NCBI RefSeq assembly: GCF_017874735.1
Contig: NZ_JAGGLV010000005.1
Span: forward strand, 1-64,000
From: Paenibacillus silagei
GTDB lineage: Bacteria > Bacillota > Bacilli > Paenibacillales > Paenibacillaceae
Length of the DNA: 64,000 nucleotides
Reading direction: 5' to 3'
In this document: positions 26,517 to 35,286 of the stretch, one piece after another
How positions within the stretch are numbered: position 1 is the first letter of the stretch
Layout of the letters: each line of letters begins with the position of its first letter
Translations under genes and position numbers: made by a program
Notes under the pieces: generated by a model
Told to the model about the DNA's origin: nothing
The model's input: only the letters and a program-made list of their open reading frames with translations
Databases searched by the model: none

Positions 26517-26717
26517 ATGAAAAATACTACTAAATCGTTTGTTTACATATGTTGGTTCGGGGCGCTTGCTATAAATATTCGGTTGTTAATAAGATCATTT
26601 TCAAACAATGAGCCTGTATTCTCTAATATAGTAGGTGTTGCTTTATTGGTAATTGCTATTATTAGCTTACATTTCAGCGAGAAAGCTAAAGAACAAAAGA
26701 ATGGAAGTAACAAGTAA
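26517..26717 (+). CDS. Small two-helix membrane protein
   Basis: A 66-aa protein with two hydrophobic segments (FVYICWFGALAINIRLLI and IVGVALLVIAIISLHF) and a basic tail. GGAAAGG precedes the ATG at 26517. It is AT-rich compared with its neighbours and not recognised. Confidence 0.55.
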   Translation: MKNTTKSFVYICWFGALAINIRLLIRSFSNNEPVFSNIVGVALLVIAIISLHFSEKAKEQKNGSNK

Positions 26718-26798
26718 TAAAATTAGTTAGCTTGCTTGAAATCCCATCTATGACCGGACTGACTCCATCTTGTGCTTTTATGTGCACCCGTGAATCGC

Positions 26799-27131
26799 TC
26801 ATACCGCGGACTCAGCGTCCGCGCGAGATGCTGAGCGGCGTAAATCTTCTGCTCCGGATCGAGCGCGTCGAAAGATATCATCGACGTTCGCACGACCCAG
26901 CCGGCGCGCCTCGTCCGATGCATTACCAATTCGGCCGCCTAAATCATTTGCCGCACTCCGGGAACGACGAAGATCAGATACCAAGTTATCCCCCGTCTGT
27001 CCTGCAGCCCGGCGGAAGTCGAGTAAATCATCAGTTGCTCCACGGAGTGCAGTCCGCATACTCCGGACTGCACCGGAAATAAAGTCCCTCGCTTCAAACG
27101 GGACCGTCACTTTTGTTGTCGCTGCAATGGT
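26799..27131 (-). pseudogene. Phage tail tape-measure protein, N-terminal stub
   Basis: About 110 codons of a tape-measure-like protein: VTVPFEARDFISGAVRSM then Ala/Arg/Asp-rich helices (LRGATDDLLDFRRAAGQTGDNLVSDLRRSRSAANDLGG...). A ribosome site GGTGGTG lies upstream; the start codon is an ATT near 27131 or the GTG at 27110. Tape-measure proteins run to many hundreds of residues, and here the frame stops after about 100. A second frame continues to 26723 (ending RYERFTGAHKSTRWSQ), pointing to truncation plus frameshift. Confidence 0.6.
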
Positions 27132-27312
27132 TTTTCACCACCTTGCATTTATAGATATAGGTCTTTTAAGCATTCGAAATATAAATCTACAAAGCAGGAT
27201 ATTTAAACAAATTCACGAATAACTGGGATGAGCATATTGTGAAGTTCGTTAAGGGATTTCATCAGAGATAACGCAAAACTTATTAATAAATTTAATACTG
27301 AAGGGAAGCATT

Positions 27313-28047
27313 ATGAAAAAAGTAATGATAATATTATTTTTCTTGGTTCTTATTGGTTGTTCTCATAATGAAAAAAGTAAATTTTCTACAAATAACTCAA
27401 TAAATACAAACAAAAATGAAACAAAAGAAGTAAAGACAACCGTTAAAATAAAGGCAGAATCAAGCGAAGCCCCTGGAACTAGCGATGAATCAGAAATTAA
27501 TAATCAGATTAGCTCTGAGGCAAATCCTAACAACTCTAATATCACCTCAGAAAACCAGTCTATTTCGAGTGAAGACGCAGCAATAAAATTAGTGAGTTCC
27601 AAGTTAAATCAAGAGCAATTAAGGATTTCGTCTATAAATATAGTTGGAACTGATGATGAAGGGAATTACATAGTTAAACAATCTAGTAAAGTTACAACTG
27701 AAGTCATGGAGTGGTACCATGTGAATCTAGTTACTCAAGAGATTAGTTGCGAGATACTTGGAGACACCTGTCTTGATGACTACACTCCCCTGGTAACAGA
27801 TGATCTAAACGAGCTTTCCCTAGAACAGCAACAGGCTTTGGAACTTGCTAAATCATTTGCAGCCGATAATTTAGTTCAACACGGCTACGTCGATAAACTT
27901 ACATATGTTGAGTTTTCTCAGATGGAAAATGAAAATTTTGTTTTTCAGATTTATAATCCAGGATCTGGGGGGACAGATACAATTGATTGGTTAACTGTGG
28001 ATCTAGACCAAGGTTCTGTTGTTTCAAAATTTTATTTAAGCAAATAA
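27313..28047 (+). CDS. Putative lipoprotein inserted in the prophage
   Basis: A 244-aa lipoprotein with signal MKKVMIILFFLVLIGC (lipobox LIGC), then an Asn/Ser/Glu-rich linker of about 70 residues and a PepSY-like or DUF-type beta-rich domain (DAAIKLVSSKLNQEQLRISSINIVGTDDEGNYIVKQ...). It is AT-rich, lies on the strand opposite to the tail genes, and separates the tail chaperone from the tape-measure stub. It is either a moron gene or a later insertion. Function unknown. Confidence 0.7.
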   Translation: MKKVMIILFFLVLIGCSHNEKSKFSTNNSINTNKNETKEVKTTVKIKAESSEAPGTSDESEINNQISSEANPNNSNITSENQSISSEDAAIKLVSSKLNQEQLRISSINIVGTDDEGNYIVKQSSKVTTEVMEWYHVNLVTQEISCEILGDTCLDDYTPLVTDDLNELSLEQQQALELAKSFAADNLVQHGYVDKLTYVEFSQMENENFVFQIYNPGSGGTDTIDWLTVDLDQGSVVSKFYLSK

Positions 28048-28056
28048 AGATCTATA

Positions 28057-28233
28057 TCATTTTCTTAGAACTCTCTTGGCTTCTTCTTCGGCGACCATGC
28101 CGGCCGCAAGACAGAAATAATACTGCCGCTGTTTATCTACCTCATACGGAAGGACCTCAGCTGGCAGCCGCTTCTGGTTTATCCAAAAGGATGCTATCCA
28201 GCTTGCTTCTCCGTCTTGCTTGATGAGTTTTTT
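28057..28233 (-). CDS. -1 frameshift extension of the tail chaperone (gpGT-type)
   Basis: At 28227-28233 the minus strand reads A-AAA-AAC in the frame of the tail chaperone gene, the classic -1 slippery heptamer. The -1 frame after it is open for about 56 codons (LIKQDGEASWIASFWINQKR...AAGMVAEEEAKRVLRK) to a TGA at 28057-28059. Long-tailed phages make such an extended chaperone by programmed frameshift; the Trp, Tyr and Cys content here is protein-like. Confidence 0.75.
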   Translation of the reverse strand, partial: KKLIKQDGEASWIASFWINQKRLPAEVLPYEVDKQRQYYFCLAAGMVAEEEAKRVLRK

Positions 28234-28619
28234 GCTTCTTTCAATAATGCATCCTTTGTCTCCTGGAACTTGGTCACTGCTTTGCTCAGCTCCGCATAAT
28301 CAGCAGGGTTGTCCAGGATGCGCGGCGGCAGCTCATACTTATTGATACAATTGAAAGCCAGCAGCAAATCCTTGTTATTCCAATCAAATTCGTGTTCCGT
28401 TGCCTTGACAATCATCACATCAATCTCGTTATAGGATTCTTTCGGATCTCCGTTCTCTTCATAAGCCAGCTCATAGGCCCGGCGTACCTCAATGGTAGTC
28501 AGGCGGCGTACTGACCAATCCTCTCCGTCTGCTGGTACCATGATGGTATCATCGTTCCGGCCTGCTTTACCCTTGGATAGATATTTTTCTAATTTATCGG
28601 TCATGCAAAAGACCTCCAT
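28194..28619 (-). CDS. Phage tail assembly chaperone (XkdN-like, gpG)
   Basis: A 141-aa phage protein of the XkdN group that helps assemble the tail around the tape measure. It reads MTDKLEKYLSKGKAGRNDDTIMVPADGEDWSVRRLTTIEVRRAYELAYEENGDPKESYNEIDVMIVKATEHEFDWNNKDLL... and ends in a Ser/Lys-rich tail that holds the slippery site. GGAGG lies ahead of the start. In intact PBSX-type clusters it follows the tube gene and precedes the tape measure; here foreign genes lie on both sides. Confidence 0.8.
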   Translation of the reverse strand: MEVFCMTDKLEKYLSKGKAGRNDDTIMVPADGEDWSVRRLTTIEVRRAYELAYEENGDPKESYNEIDVMIVKATEHEFDWNNKDLLLAFNCINKYELPPRILDNPADYAELSKAVTKFQETKDALLKEAKNSSSKTEKQAG

Positions 28620-28641
28620 ATTTTTGTATTAGAATGCAAAA

Positions 28642-28672
28642 AAGTCGCTGGCGCTTCCCTGCCAACGACTCT
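28642..28672 (-). terminator. Terminator of the inserted basic-protein gene
   Basis: On the minus strand AGTCGTTGGC...GCCAGCGACT is followed by TTTTTT. The core GCTGGCGCTTCCCTGCCAAC is identical to that in the terminator at 26339-26384. Confidence 0.85.
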
Positions 28673-28676
28673 TTTA

Positions 28677-28955
28677 CTATTTTCGTTTAAAGCTCTTAGC
28701 CCATTGGAAAGTCATTTCTTGAAAACTCACCTGTTTACGCCAAGTCTTGTGAGTAGTTTCCCACTCATTAACTGCCTTTTTGTACGGTGTGTAGAACCAC
28801 CAATCACTGATATCCCAAGAAGAAAAAATCTTTCTATAGGATTTTCCAAATGAAATGTCATGAGGATATCTTCTTACAGCCTTGCTTGCCTGCCGTTTGA
28901 TCCAACGACTTGCCTGCTCTTTACATACGGGTGTTTTCTTAATACTTCTACTCAA
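28677..28955 (-). CDS. Small basic protein inserted in tail operon
   Basis: A 92-aa basic protein (MSRSIKKTPVCKEQASRWIK...AVRRYPHDISFGKSYRKIFSSWDISDWWFYTPYKKAVNEWE...). It belongs to a recurrent family of short MxRSxKKTP proteins in Bacillota that have no known function. It has its own ribosome site (GGAGG) and its own terminator, so it is an autonomous cargo gene between the tube and chaperone genes. The 3' end of a second, broken copy is recognisable at about 26383-26410. Confidence 0.6.
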   Translation of the reverse strand: MSRSIKKTPVCKEQASRWIKRQASKAVRRYPHDISFGKSYRKIFSSWDISDWWFYTPYKKAVNEWETTHKTWRKQVSFQEMTFQWAKSFKRK

Positions 28956-29069
28956 ATCAACTCTAACCTCCTTCAGGGAAGCTAGAGTCCGTCCAGTAAT
29001 TTCATTGATTCACCCCTTATTTTTCCTTGATCAAATCATAAACCGATTAAATCACTGAAGCAACCATCT

Positions 29070-29513
29070 TTATGCCATATAAGCTGGGAACTGCTCAATG
29101 AAATCAAAATCATTCGCAGTCCCGGAAAGTGTGATATCAATTCCGTTATTGTCGTCGATCTTAGCCACCAGGAGATCCATCTCATCATGAATATGCACGC
29201 CGCTGATCATCACTCGTTCTACATTGCCAGTTTGCATGTCCTCGAGAGAGCCGGTGATCCCGTCCAGGAACATCGTCTTACTCGCCTTGAAGTCAGCCAG
29301 AAGGCGGTAACGAAGGGCAGACTCCAACTTCGACATCACCAGTTTCACCGTAATTTCATACCCAACAATTTGCTTCGTCTTGGACATCTTCCGCGCACGG
29401 ATAATGTCCAGCGTCTCCGGCTTCAGGATAACTTCTACTTCTTTGATGGTCTGAATTGAATCCCCGTTATCATCCTGCACAGCTAAATTACGGCCAATCA
29501 GCTCGCGTTCCAT
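29070..29513 (-). CDS. Phage tail tube protein (XkdM-like)
   Basis: A 147-aa tail tube (core) protein of PBSX/Myoviridae type: MERELIGRNLAVQDDNGDSIQTIKEVEVILKPE...FDFIEQFPAYMA. It forms the inner tube of a contractile tail. It starts 3 bases after the sheath gene ends, the standard sheath-tube order, which supports both calls. No truncation is visible. Confidence 0.8.
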   Translation of the reverse strand: MERELIGRNLAVQDDNGDSIQTIKEVEVILKPETLDIIRARKMSKTKQIVGYEITVKLVMSKLESALRYRLLADFKASKTMFLDGITGSLEDMQTGNVERVMISGVHIHDEMDLLVAKIDDNNGIDITLSGTANDFDFIEQFPAYMA

Positions 29514-29516
29514 GGA

Positions 29517-30347
29517 TTACGCCACCTCCCAATCAATATTAAAGATTTCAATCGCATCGAGAGGCTTTGCCGACAGGGAAAAGTATGCGTAATCTGGGTC
29601 GCTCACCTTTGTCGGGTGCTCGGTAAAGGTGAATTCATCACCGATGGCCTTCTGCTGCGCCCGCACCTTCAGATAGCTGACGACCGCAGCGATGAACAGC
29701 CCTCGGCCGTCCTTGTCATTGTCCAGCTTGGCCTTATTGGCTTTACCAGCAGCGTAGATGTCGTTCAAGATCTGGTCGATTGTCATCGACACGCGGATCT
29801 TCCCGAAGTCCTCCCGCTCCCCAGCTCCCAGCGTGGTCAGGGTGTTCACTGCAGACTCGATAATATAGTCGTAGCCGTCTCGAGTGGCCATCAGGGTTCC
29901 TTCGGACAAACCCTTCAATACCTCCGAATGGCTCCAGTCCACCTTAGCCTGTGTCATTGGCACCTTAACACCTGTAAAGGACCGATTCGCAGGCGTGCCC
30001 GAGACCAACCCAGCCACCCACGCAGCCCACCGAAGAGAGTCATAGGTCTTACCGTTGGTATGTTCACCGGCCAGAGAGCAATTAATAATAAAGCGGGCAT
30101 TTGCATCACGGCTGCGGGTATTATGGATCTCGATGTCGTCGTCTGCAGAAGCCGCACCAGCAATAACTAGTTGCGCCAGCTTGCGCGCCTTGGTCCGGCG
30201 ATCCAGCAGCCACTGCTTGGCCGCTGCTTGTACCGCCGCCTCGGAGGACTGCAGATAGACGACATCAAACACCAAGCCGTCGATCCGGTTGAAGACTCCG
30301 CTCCAGTTTGCTGCAGTAATGGCTGCGGTACCGGTGACTCCACCGTC
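29517..30347 (-). pseudogene. Phage tail sheath protein, N-terminally truncated
   Basis: The C-terminal part of a contractile tail sheath (XkdK-like). The frame opens directly after a TAG at 30348-30350 with DGGVTGTAAITAANWSGVF, and continues LVFDVVYLQSSEAAVQAAAKQWLLDRRTKARKLAQLVIAG to WEVA, about 276 codons against more than 430 in whole sheaths. The loss of the N-terminus shows that the tail module is no longer functional as a contractile device. Confidence 0.8.
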
Positions 30348-30477
30348 CTATACTACCGCTGTTTTTTAAACTATCGTTTCCCGTTAAACAGTTGATTACT
30401 CGTCAATCCGATCACGTGTGAGATTAAATAATTGTCCAAACCGACTTTTACAACGGGTCCAGAACGCCATTCTCCGT

Positions 30478-31626
30478 CTAATCATATAAAATCAACCCGT
30501 CAAAAAAATCACTATAGTCCACATCCTTATCGCTCATTGTGTACCAGACTTCCTTCCCCGTGCTAGTTTGAAACTTGATATGGCCGAGTTTGTCATCACC
30601 CAGAAATTTTACGTTGTCATCGGGTTTCAGCGAAAAGGTTTCGCCCGTATCATCTTTATGAAACTTCACGGTAATTTCCTTTTTGATCGTTAAAGGCGTC
30701 GGTGGTTCCATCGGATAAAAGTCCTGGTGCTCTTCATGAAGAGCATGTTCGTTATCCAGATGGAATACCAATTCACGGAACCAGGTTTGAAAATCCTTGC
30801 TTTCTTTTGCGCTGACCACTCGTCCATGGCCGTCAAACATCGAGCTGTGTGCCGAGAAACCGGGAAGTTCACCTATCTGCTTTAGGGTTTCACCGTCATA
30901 GGCATAGAAAGATGTTGATCGTAGAAAATCCATTTGCGAATCCATTTGAAGTGCAATCTCAAAATATTGATCGTCAATATCCAAATCGACAATATCAAGA
31001 TAAGGAAGCAGCTCACTGCCCACCTCCATCGTGATGTCCTTCACCTTCAGCTTGAAAGCCCCTAATTCCGTTTCAGGAGGGATTAACTGGATTTCTTCTT
31101 CACTACCATCTCCGTTCAGATCCACTTTCATCTTCTTCTGTTTAAAGCCCGAATCGCCTGTGTAACCCCGTAAATGGACGTCATCTATGTGGGCAGGTTC
31201 GAGCTTATAGGCAGCATATTTGGCTTCGTATTCATGAAGTAACGCAACGTTCTGTTTCTCCGTCGGGTTAAGATGCTCCTTGTAAGTAGAGTCTGCATGA
31301 TACCAAGGCTTGGCGGCAAAGTAGTCCTGCAAATCCTTCCGCTTGAATACATACCCATGCCTTGCAAATATCTCGTTGCGCGCAAGCTCCAGTATATGGT
31401 TGTCCAGGCTGCCGATCTTTTCCGGGGACAGCACCGAGTTCGAGCTGTCCTTCAGAATATAATCCCGTGTTGCCACAGTGGAAGGAACACCAGTTGTTTC
31501 ACTTGCTGCAACTAGCTTACCCTTCCCACCTTCAGCACCCTTCTCATTTTTCGTATAAGTACAGCCAGAAAAGATTAAAGACAGGATAATCACCCCATAT
31601 ATAAGCAAAAACTTCCGAAAATCCAT
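30478..31626 (-). CDS. YARHG-domain lipoprotein
   Basis: A 382-aa lipoprotein. The signal (LLIYGVIILSLIFSGC) has lipobox FSGC. A YARHG domain spans about residues 75-135 (LARNEIFARHGYVFKRKDLQDYFAAKPWY...LNPTEKQNVALLHEYE), a module common in extracellular proteins of Bacillota. The rest includes a DLNGDGSEEEI calcium-binding-like loop and a beta-rich C-terminus. The start at 31626 was chosen as the last ATG before the signal peptide; its ribosome site is weak. It lies between the tail genes and the integrase remnant. Function unknown. Confidence 0.75.
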   Translation of the reverse strand: MDFRKFLLIYGVIILSLIFSGCTYTKNEKGAEGGKGKLVAASETTGVPSTVATRDYILKDSSNSVLSPEKIGSLDNHILELARNEIFARHGYVFKRKDLQDYFAAKPWYHADSTYKEHLNPTEKQNVALLHEYEAKYAAYKLEPAHIDDVHLRGYTGDSGFKQKKMKVDLNGDGSEEEIQLIPPETELGAFKLKVKDITMEVGSELLPYLDIVDLDIDDQYFEIALQMDSQMDFLRSTSFYAYDGETLKQIGELPGFSAHSSMFDGHGRVVSAKESKDFQTWFRELVFHLDNEHALHEEHQDFYPMEPPTPLTIKKEITVKFHKDDTGETFSLKPDDNVKFLGDDKLGHIKFQTSTGKEVWYTMSDKDVDYSDFFDGLILYD

Positions 31627-31849
31627 TTTGTTTACACCCACTTCGTCATATGAATTCGATATGATAAACGCATATAAATATACCATAAAGTGGAATCTGC
31701 GTATAGAAAAAACGAATCTTCCATCTCTGAAGGTCCGCGACTGTTTGTATCGCTTTTGATTTTAAATGTTCGCTATCCTCCCGTTAGCTTAATGATCATC
31801 ATCAGCCCCCTCCACTTTAATGCATATTAACGAAACGGAGATTAGTCTG

Positions 31850-32689
31850 GAAACTTGCAGGCATTAACTCCACGTAACATCAAAGGATTTTATGCTGAAC
31901 TCAGAAAGAAATATTCAAAGGATTATGTGAAGAACATTCACGGAGTGCTGAAACGCGCGCTCAGGCTTGCATATACAGAATCGGGGTTACTGGCAGAAGA
32001 CATCATGAGTAAGGTGTCCATGCGGAGCAAAGTAATGGAAATGAACAAAAAGAAATGCAGTTCTGGACCATTGAAGAATTTACTCAGTTTTTGCAATCCT
32101 CAAAGCATCATGTTCACTACATTGCTTTTTCATTAGCAATTTACACTGGAATGCGGCGCGGTGAAATTCTGGGGCTGCGGTGGAAAGATATCGATTTTGA
32201 GAAGAAAGAGCTGAAGGTTATTCAGACAGCGAATTGGACACGGGATGGATTAGTGATCCAGCGTCCCAAGACAAATGATTCGATCCGGCGGGTAAAACTC
32301 TTTCAGAATATTATTGAAGATCTTCTTGAACGCCATGCACAAGTCGAAGCGTACAAGAAGGAGCATGGAGAAGCCTACGAGGACAATGACCTGGTATGCT
32401 GTTATCCTGGAGGAGGTTATATTAAGCCGAAGCGAATCACAGAAGGGATGGATGTTCTTATTCGTAAAACAGGGGCAAGAAGATACGGTTCCATGATCAG
32501 CGTCACACCCATGCTTCATTTCTACTAGCGATTGGAATAAATCCTAAGGTTGCCGCCGAACGTCTGGGAATGACTCCAGCGATGTTTAATGAGAGGTACT
32601 CACTTCTGTTGCCAATCATGCAAGAAGAGGCCGTTGACAGAATTGAAATGAACTCAATAAATTCGCAGAAAAGCAGCTTGAAACTGTAG
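31850..32689 (+). pseudogene. Tyrosine integrase, frameshifted
   Basis: A broken phage integrase. The SAM-like arm (LTPRNIKGFYAELRKKYSKDYVKNIHGVLKRALRLAYTESG) is in one frame. Near 32050 the frame changes to QFWTIEEFTQFL...GMRRGEILGLRWKDIDFE with the first catalytic Arg. Near 32480 it changes again to FHDQRHTHASFLLAIGINPKVAAERLG...ERYSLLL with the HxxR and Tyr. The extreme N-terminus is also missing. It points toward the tRNA pair, as expected for a tRNA-integrating prophage. Confidence 0.85.
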
Positions 32690-32781
32690 AATAAAAATCT
32701 TCGTTAGCAAATCCGTTAGCAAGCTAAAAAATACGGCCTTTCCCACTCAAGCATATTCGCTCCTACGAGCCTACATACAGT

Positions 32782-32807
32782 AAAAAACCCTTACAGGGTA
32801 AGGGTTT
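32782..32807 (-). terminator. Terminator of the tRNA pair
   Basis: On the minus strand AAACCCTTA-ccctg-TAAGGGTTT is followed by TTTACTG, just past tRNA-Ile2. Confidence 0.8.
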
Positions 32808-32815
32808 AAGTGAAG

Positions 32816-32889
32816 TGGGCCCTACAGGACTCGAACCTGTGACCAATCGGTTATGAGCCGACCGCTCTAACCAACTGAGCTAAGGGCCC
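32816..32889 (-). tRNA. tRNA-Ile2 (anticodon CAT, lysidine type)
   Basis: A 74-base cloverleaf: acceptor GGGCCCT, D-arm TAGCTCAGTTGGTTAGAG, anticodon stem CGGTC-GGCTCATAACC with loop CTCATAA, T-arm ACAGGTTCGAGTCCTGT. The CGGCTCATAACCG core matches the Bacillota tRNA-Ile that is modified by TilS, rather than elongator Met. CCA is not encoded. Confidence 0.85.
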
Positions 32890-32938
32890 GGACTAGGATA
32901 TCCGTATTATACAAGTGCTGTCCGGTGTAATAAGGTAA

Positions 32939-33012
<74 letters not shown>

Positions 33013-33097
33013 TCAGTAAATAATTATTTAAACAGCGACAATAGATAATATACAATATAGCCATGGATAAAGTCAAGGATGATTTTGGTTTTTCTGG

Positions 33098-33262
33098 CTA
33101 AGGCAGAAAACGAACTCCATAACGGCCCTTGCGCGAACGGTATATTTCGACAAAACGCGGATCATGATACCCATAGATCCAGCCGTCCTGCTCCAGTCTT
33201 TTGGCAAGGCAGCCCGCTTGAAATCTGGTCCTGAACAACTTGGCAAAATAGATCCAATTCAT
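33098..33262 (-). CDS. Small hypothetical protein
   Basis: A 54-aa basic protein (MNWIYFAKLFRTRFQAGCLA...YRSRKGRYGVRFLP) with an aromatic-rich, protein-like sequence and AAGGAG about eleven bases before its ATG (a nearer GAGGG also present). It is not recognised. It lies between the tRNAs and the pyr operon terminator. Confidence 0.6.
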   Translation of the reverse strand: MNWIYFAKLFRTRFQAGCLAKRLEQDGWIYGYHDPRFVEIYRSRKGRYGVRFLP

Positions 33263-33406
33263 GATACCCTCTTCTCCTTCATCGCAATAATATATGTCCC
33301 GGTGCTATTTATCATGCCCAGTTTTGCAAGAAAATTAGAGGATTGCTCAGCGGAGCGGATGGCAATTTCTGCCCGTATGCAGCTAATTGTAATGAGCCGT
33401 TGAGGG

Positions 33407-33471
33407 GAAATAGTTGGATTTTATACATTTGCTTGGGCGGAAATCGCCTTTTCAAAGGAAATAAGTGGATT
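33407..33471. repeat. Degenerate ~51-bp repeat, two units
   Basis: GAAATAGTTGGATT at 33407 and GAAATAAGTGGATT at 33458 are 51 bases apart, within the 33263-33628 gene-free space. A weaker third unit may lie near 33354 (AGCGGATGGCAATTT). Nothing else recognisable is in this space. Confidence 0.5.
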
Positions 33472-33628
33472 TAGGTCATCTAATTCTAGAGGTATCTGCG
33501 TTACTATCCATATCGGGCCTGAACAAGTGTATTTTTTCCAACTAAAGTCTCCAGAAGTGTGCTGAGCCATTGAATAGATGCTGTTTTTCCACTTCTTTTC
33601 CCTAAGAGCCCAAAAACTAATTAAAGCA

Positions 33629-33673
33629 TTAAAAAAGAAGCCCCATCCCCCGACAAAGGGGACAAAGCTTCTT
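33629..33673 (-). terminator. Terminator of the pyr operon
   Basis: On the minus strand AAGAAGC...GGGG...CCCC...GCTTCTT is followed by TTTTTT, 71 bases past the pyrE stop. Confidence 0.8.
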
Positions 33674-33743
33674 CTATGCATTCTATACGCTCTACGTACT
33701 CTTTACGTACCCTCTACTTATTTCCTGCGTCTTCTCCTAGCCC

Positions 33744-34385
33744 CTACACACCGAAGGCGGCAGGGTCCTTGCGCCAGGATTGCAGCAGCGCTACATCGCT
33801 CTCAGCAATCTTGCCTTGAGACAGCGCTACGTCAATGAGCGTGCTGTAGTTGGACAGGCTCTGGAGCGGAAGCTCCGCCGCAGCGAAGGCTTCTACCGCG
33901 CGGTCCAGCTCGTAGCTGAAGATGGCCAGCACGGCCAGCGGGAGGCCGCCTGCTTCCTGTACGGCCTGTGCGGCTTTGATGGAGCTGCCGCCAGTGGAGA
34001 TCAGGTCCTCGATCACGACCACCTTCTGGCCGGGCTTGATGAGTCCTTCGATCTGGTTCTGCTTGCCGTGGCCCTTGGCCTTGTCCCGGATGTAAGCCAT
34101 CGGCAGACCGAGCTTATCAGCCACCCAGGCCGCGTGCGGAATACCGGCGGTTGCTGTCCCGGCAATCACCTCGGCGTCCGGGTAGCTGGTTCTGATCAGC
34201 TCTGCGAAGGCCTCCGCAATGTAATTGCGGACCGCCGGGAAGGCCATGGTCAGACGGTTGTCGCAGTAGATCGGTGATTTGATGCCGGAGGTCCAGGTGA
34301 ACGGCTCCTGCGGGCGCAGGGCTACAGCTCCGATCTCCAGCAAATGACTGGCGACCTGTTCACTTCGATTCTCTAATATGCTCAT
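33744..34385 (-). CDS. pyrE: Orotate phosphoribosyltransferase
   Basis: Joins orotate to PRPP to give orotidine 5'-phosphate, the fifth step of UMP synthesis. The 213-aa protein has the PRPP-binding motif VVVIEDLISTGGSS (about residues 122-135) and the substrate loop RDKAKGHGKQNQIEG. Last gene of the pyr operon; its ATG overlaps the pyrF stop by four bases (ATGA), so translation is coupled. Confidence 0.97.
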   Translation of the reverse strand: MSILENRSEQVASHLLEIGAVALRPQEPFTWTSGIKSPIYCDNRLTMAFPAVRNYIAEAFAELIRTSYPDAEVIAGTATAGIPHAAWVADKLGLPMAYIRDKAKGHGKQNQIEGLIKPGQKVVVIEDLISTGGSSIKAAQAVQEAGGLPLAVLAIFSYELDRAVEAFAAAELPLQSLSNYSTLIDVALSQGKIAESDVALLQSWRKDPAAFGV

Positions 34386-35167
34386 GCTTGGCTCATCTCC
34401 TCAATAATAGTCAGTGCTGCTGCTCGCGGATCTGCCGCTGCTGTAATCGGCCGGCCTACTACCAGGTAGTGGCTACCTTGGCGGATAGCCTGCCTCGGAG
34501 TCATGACCCGGGACTGGTCGTCCAGGGATGCCCCGGCGGGCCGGATACCCGGGGTAACCGTGCGGAACTCTGGTCCGCAGGCTTCGGCAATCACCACGGA
34601 TTCCTGCGGCGAGGCTACGACTCCATGCAGGCCTGCTTCCGCGGCAAGCTTAGCATAACGCACCACTGCATCGGTCACTGTTCCAGCTATGCCGATTTCG
34701 CGGTTCATCACTTCCTGGCTGGTGCTGGTAAGCTGGGTTACTGCAATGATCAGCGGCATGTGCAGCGACGGCTTCAGGCTGACCGCCTGGGCCGCTCCTT
34801 CCACGGCAGCAGCCATCATGGCAGCTCCTCCGGCGGCATGTACGTTGAACATATCAACGCCAAGCAGAGTCAAGCTCTCTGCCCCGCCCTTTACGGTGTT
34901 GGGGATATCGTGCATTTTAACATCGAGGAATACCGAATATCCGCGCTCCTTCAGTTCCCGGATGAAATCAGGTCCGGCTGCATAGAACAGCTGCATTCCC
35001 ACCTTTATATAACAGGGAATGCCTTCGAGCTGTTCGATCAGCGCCCGTGCCTGGTCTGCATTCGGATAATCCAAGGCGACCATCAGGCGTCCGGCCATTT
35101 CATTACGCTTCTCTACCTGTCCGATGTTCTCATGTTCATGCTGCTGTGCTGCTGAAGTCTGCTCCAC
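34382..35167 (-). CDS. pyrF: Orotidine 5'-phosphate decarboxylase
   Basis: Makes UMP from OMP, the last step of the pathway. Catalytic residues lie in FLDVKMHDIPNTVKG (about residues 80-94 of the long form). The GTG at 35167 has AGAGGG eight bases ahead and gives 261 aa; the conserved domain begins later at MAGRLMVALDYPNADQA, so a shorter start at the internal ATG (codon 24) is possible. There is a 119-base gap to carB where pyrK and pyrD would lie in B. subtilis. Confidence 0.96.
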   Translation of the reverse strand: MEQTSAAQQHEHENIGQVEKRNEMAGRLMVALDYPNADQARALIEQLEGIPCYIKVGMQLFYAAGPDFIRELKERGYSVFLDVKMHDIPNTVKGGAESLTLLGVDMFNVHAAGGAAMMAAAVEGAAQAVSLKPSLHMPLIIAVTQLTSTSQEVMNREIGIAGTVTDAVVRYAKLAAEAGLHGVVASPQESVVIAEACGPEFRTVTPGIRPAGASLDDQSRVMTPRQAIRQGSHYLVVGRPITAAADPRAAALTIIEEMSQA

Positions 35168-35286
35168 AAAGTCAACCCTCTCTCATTGTTATCTGGCAAC
35201 ATTCCAGGTCCCGGGCATAGGTGAACGGTCTGCGCTAACGCAAACCGTTCCTGTAGCAGCCTCTTAAAGCTGCCTCACCCTCTATC

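Noticed and set aside
33421..33681. 86-codon minus-strand frame before the pyr terminator
   Set aside because: It contains the pyr operon terminator stem and the degenerate repeat, and has no ribosome site.
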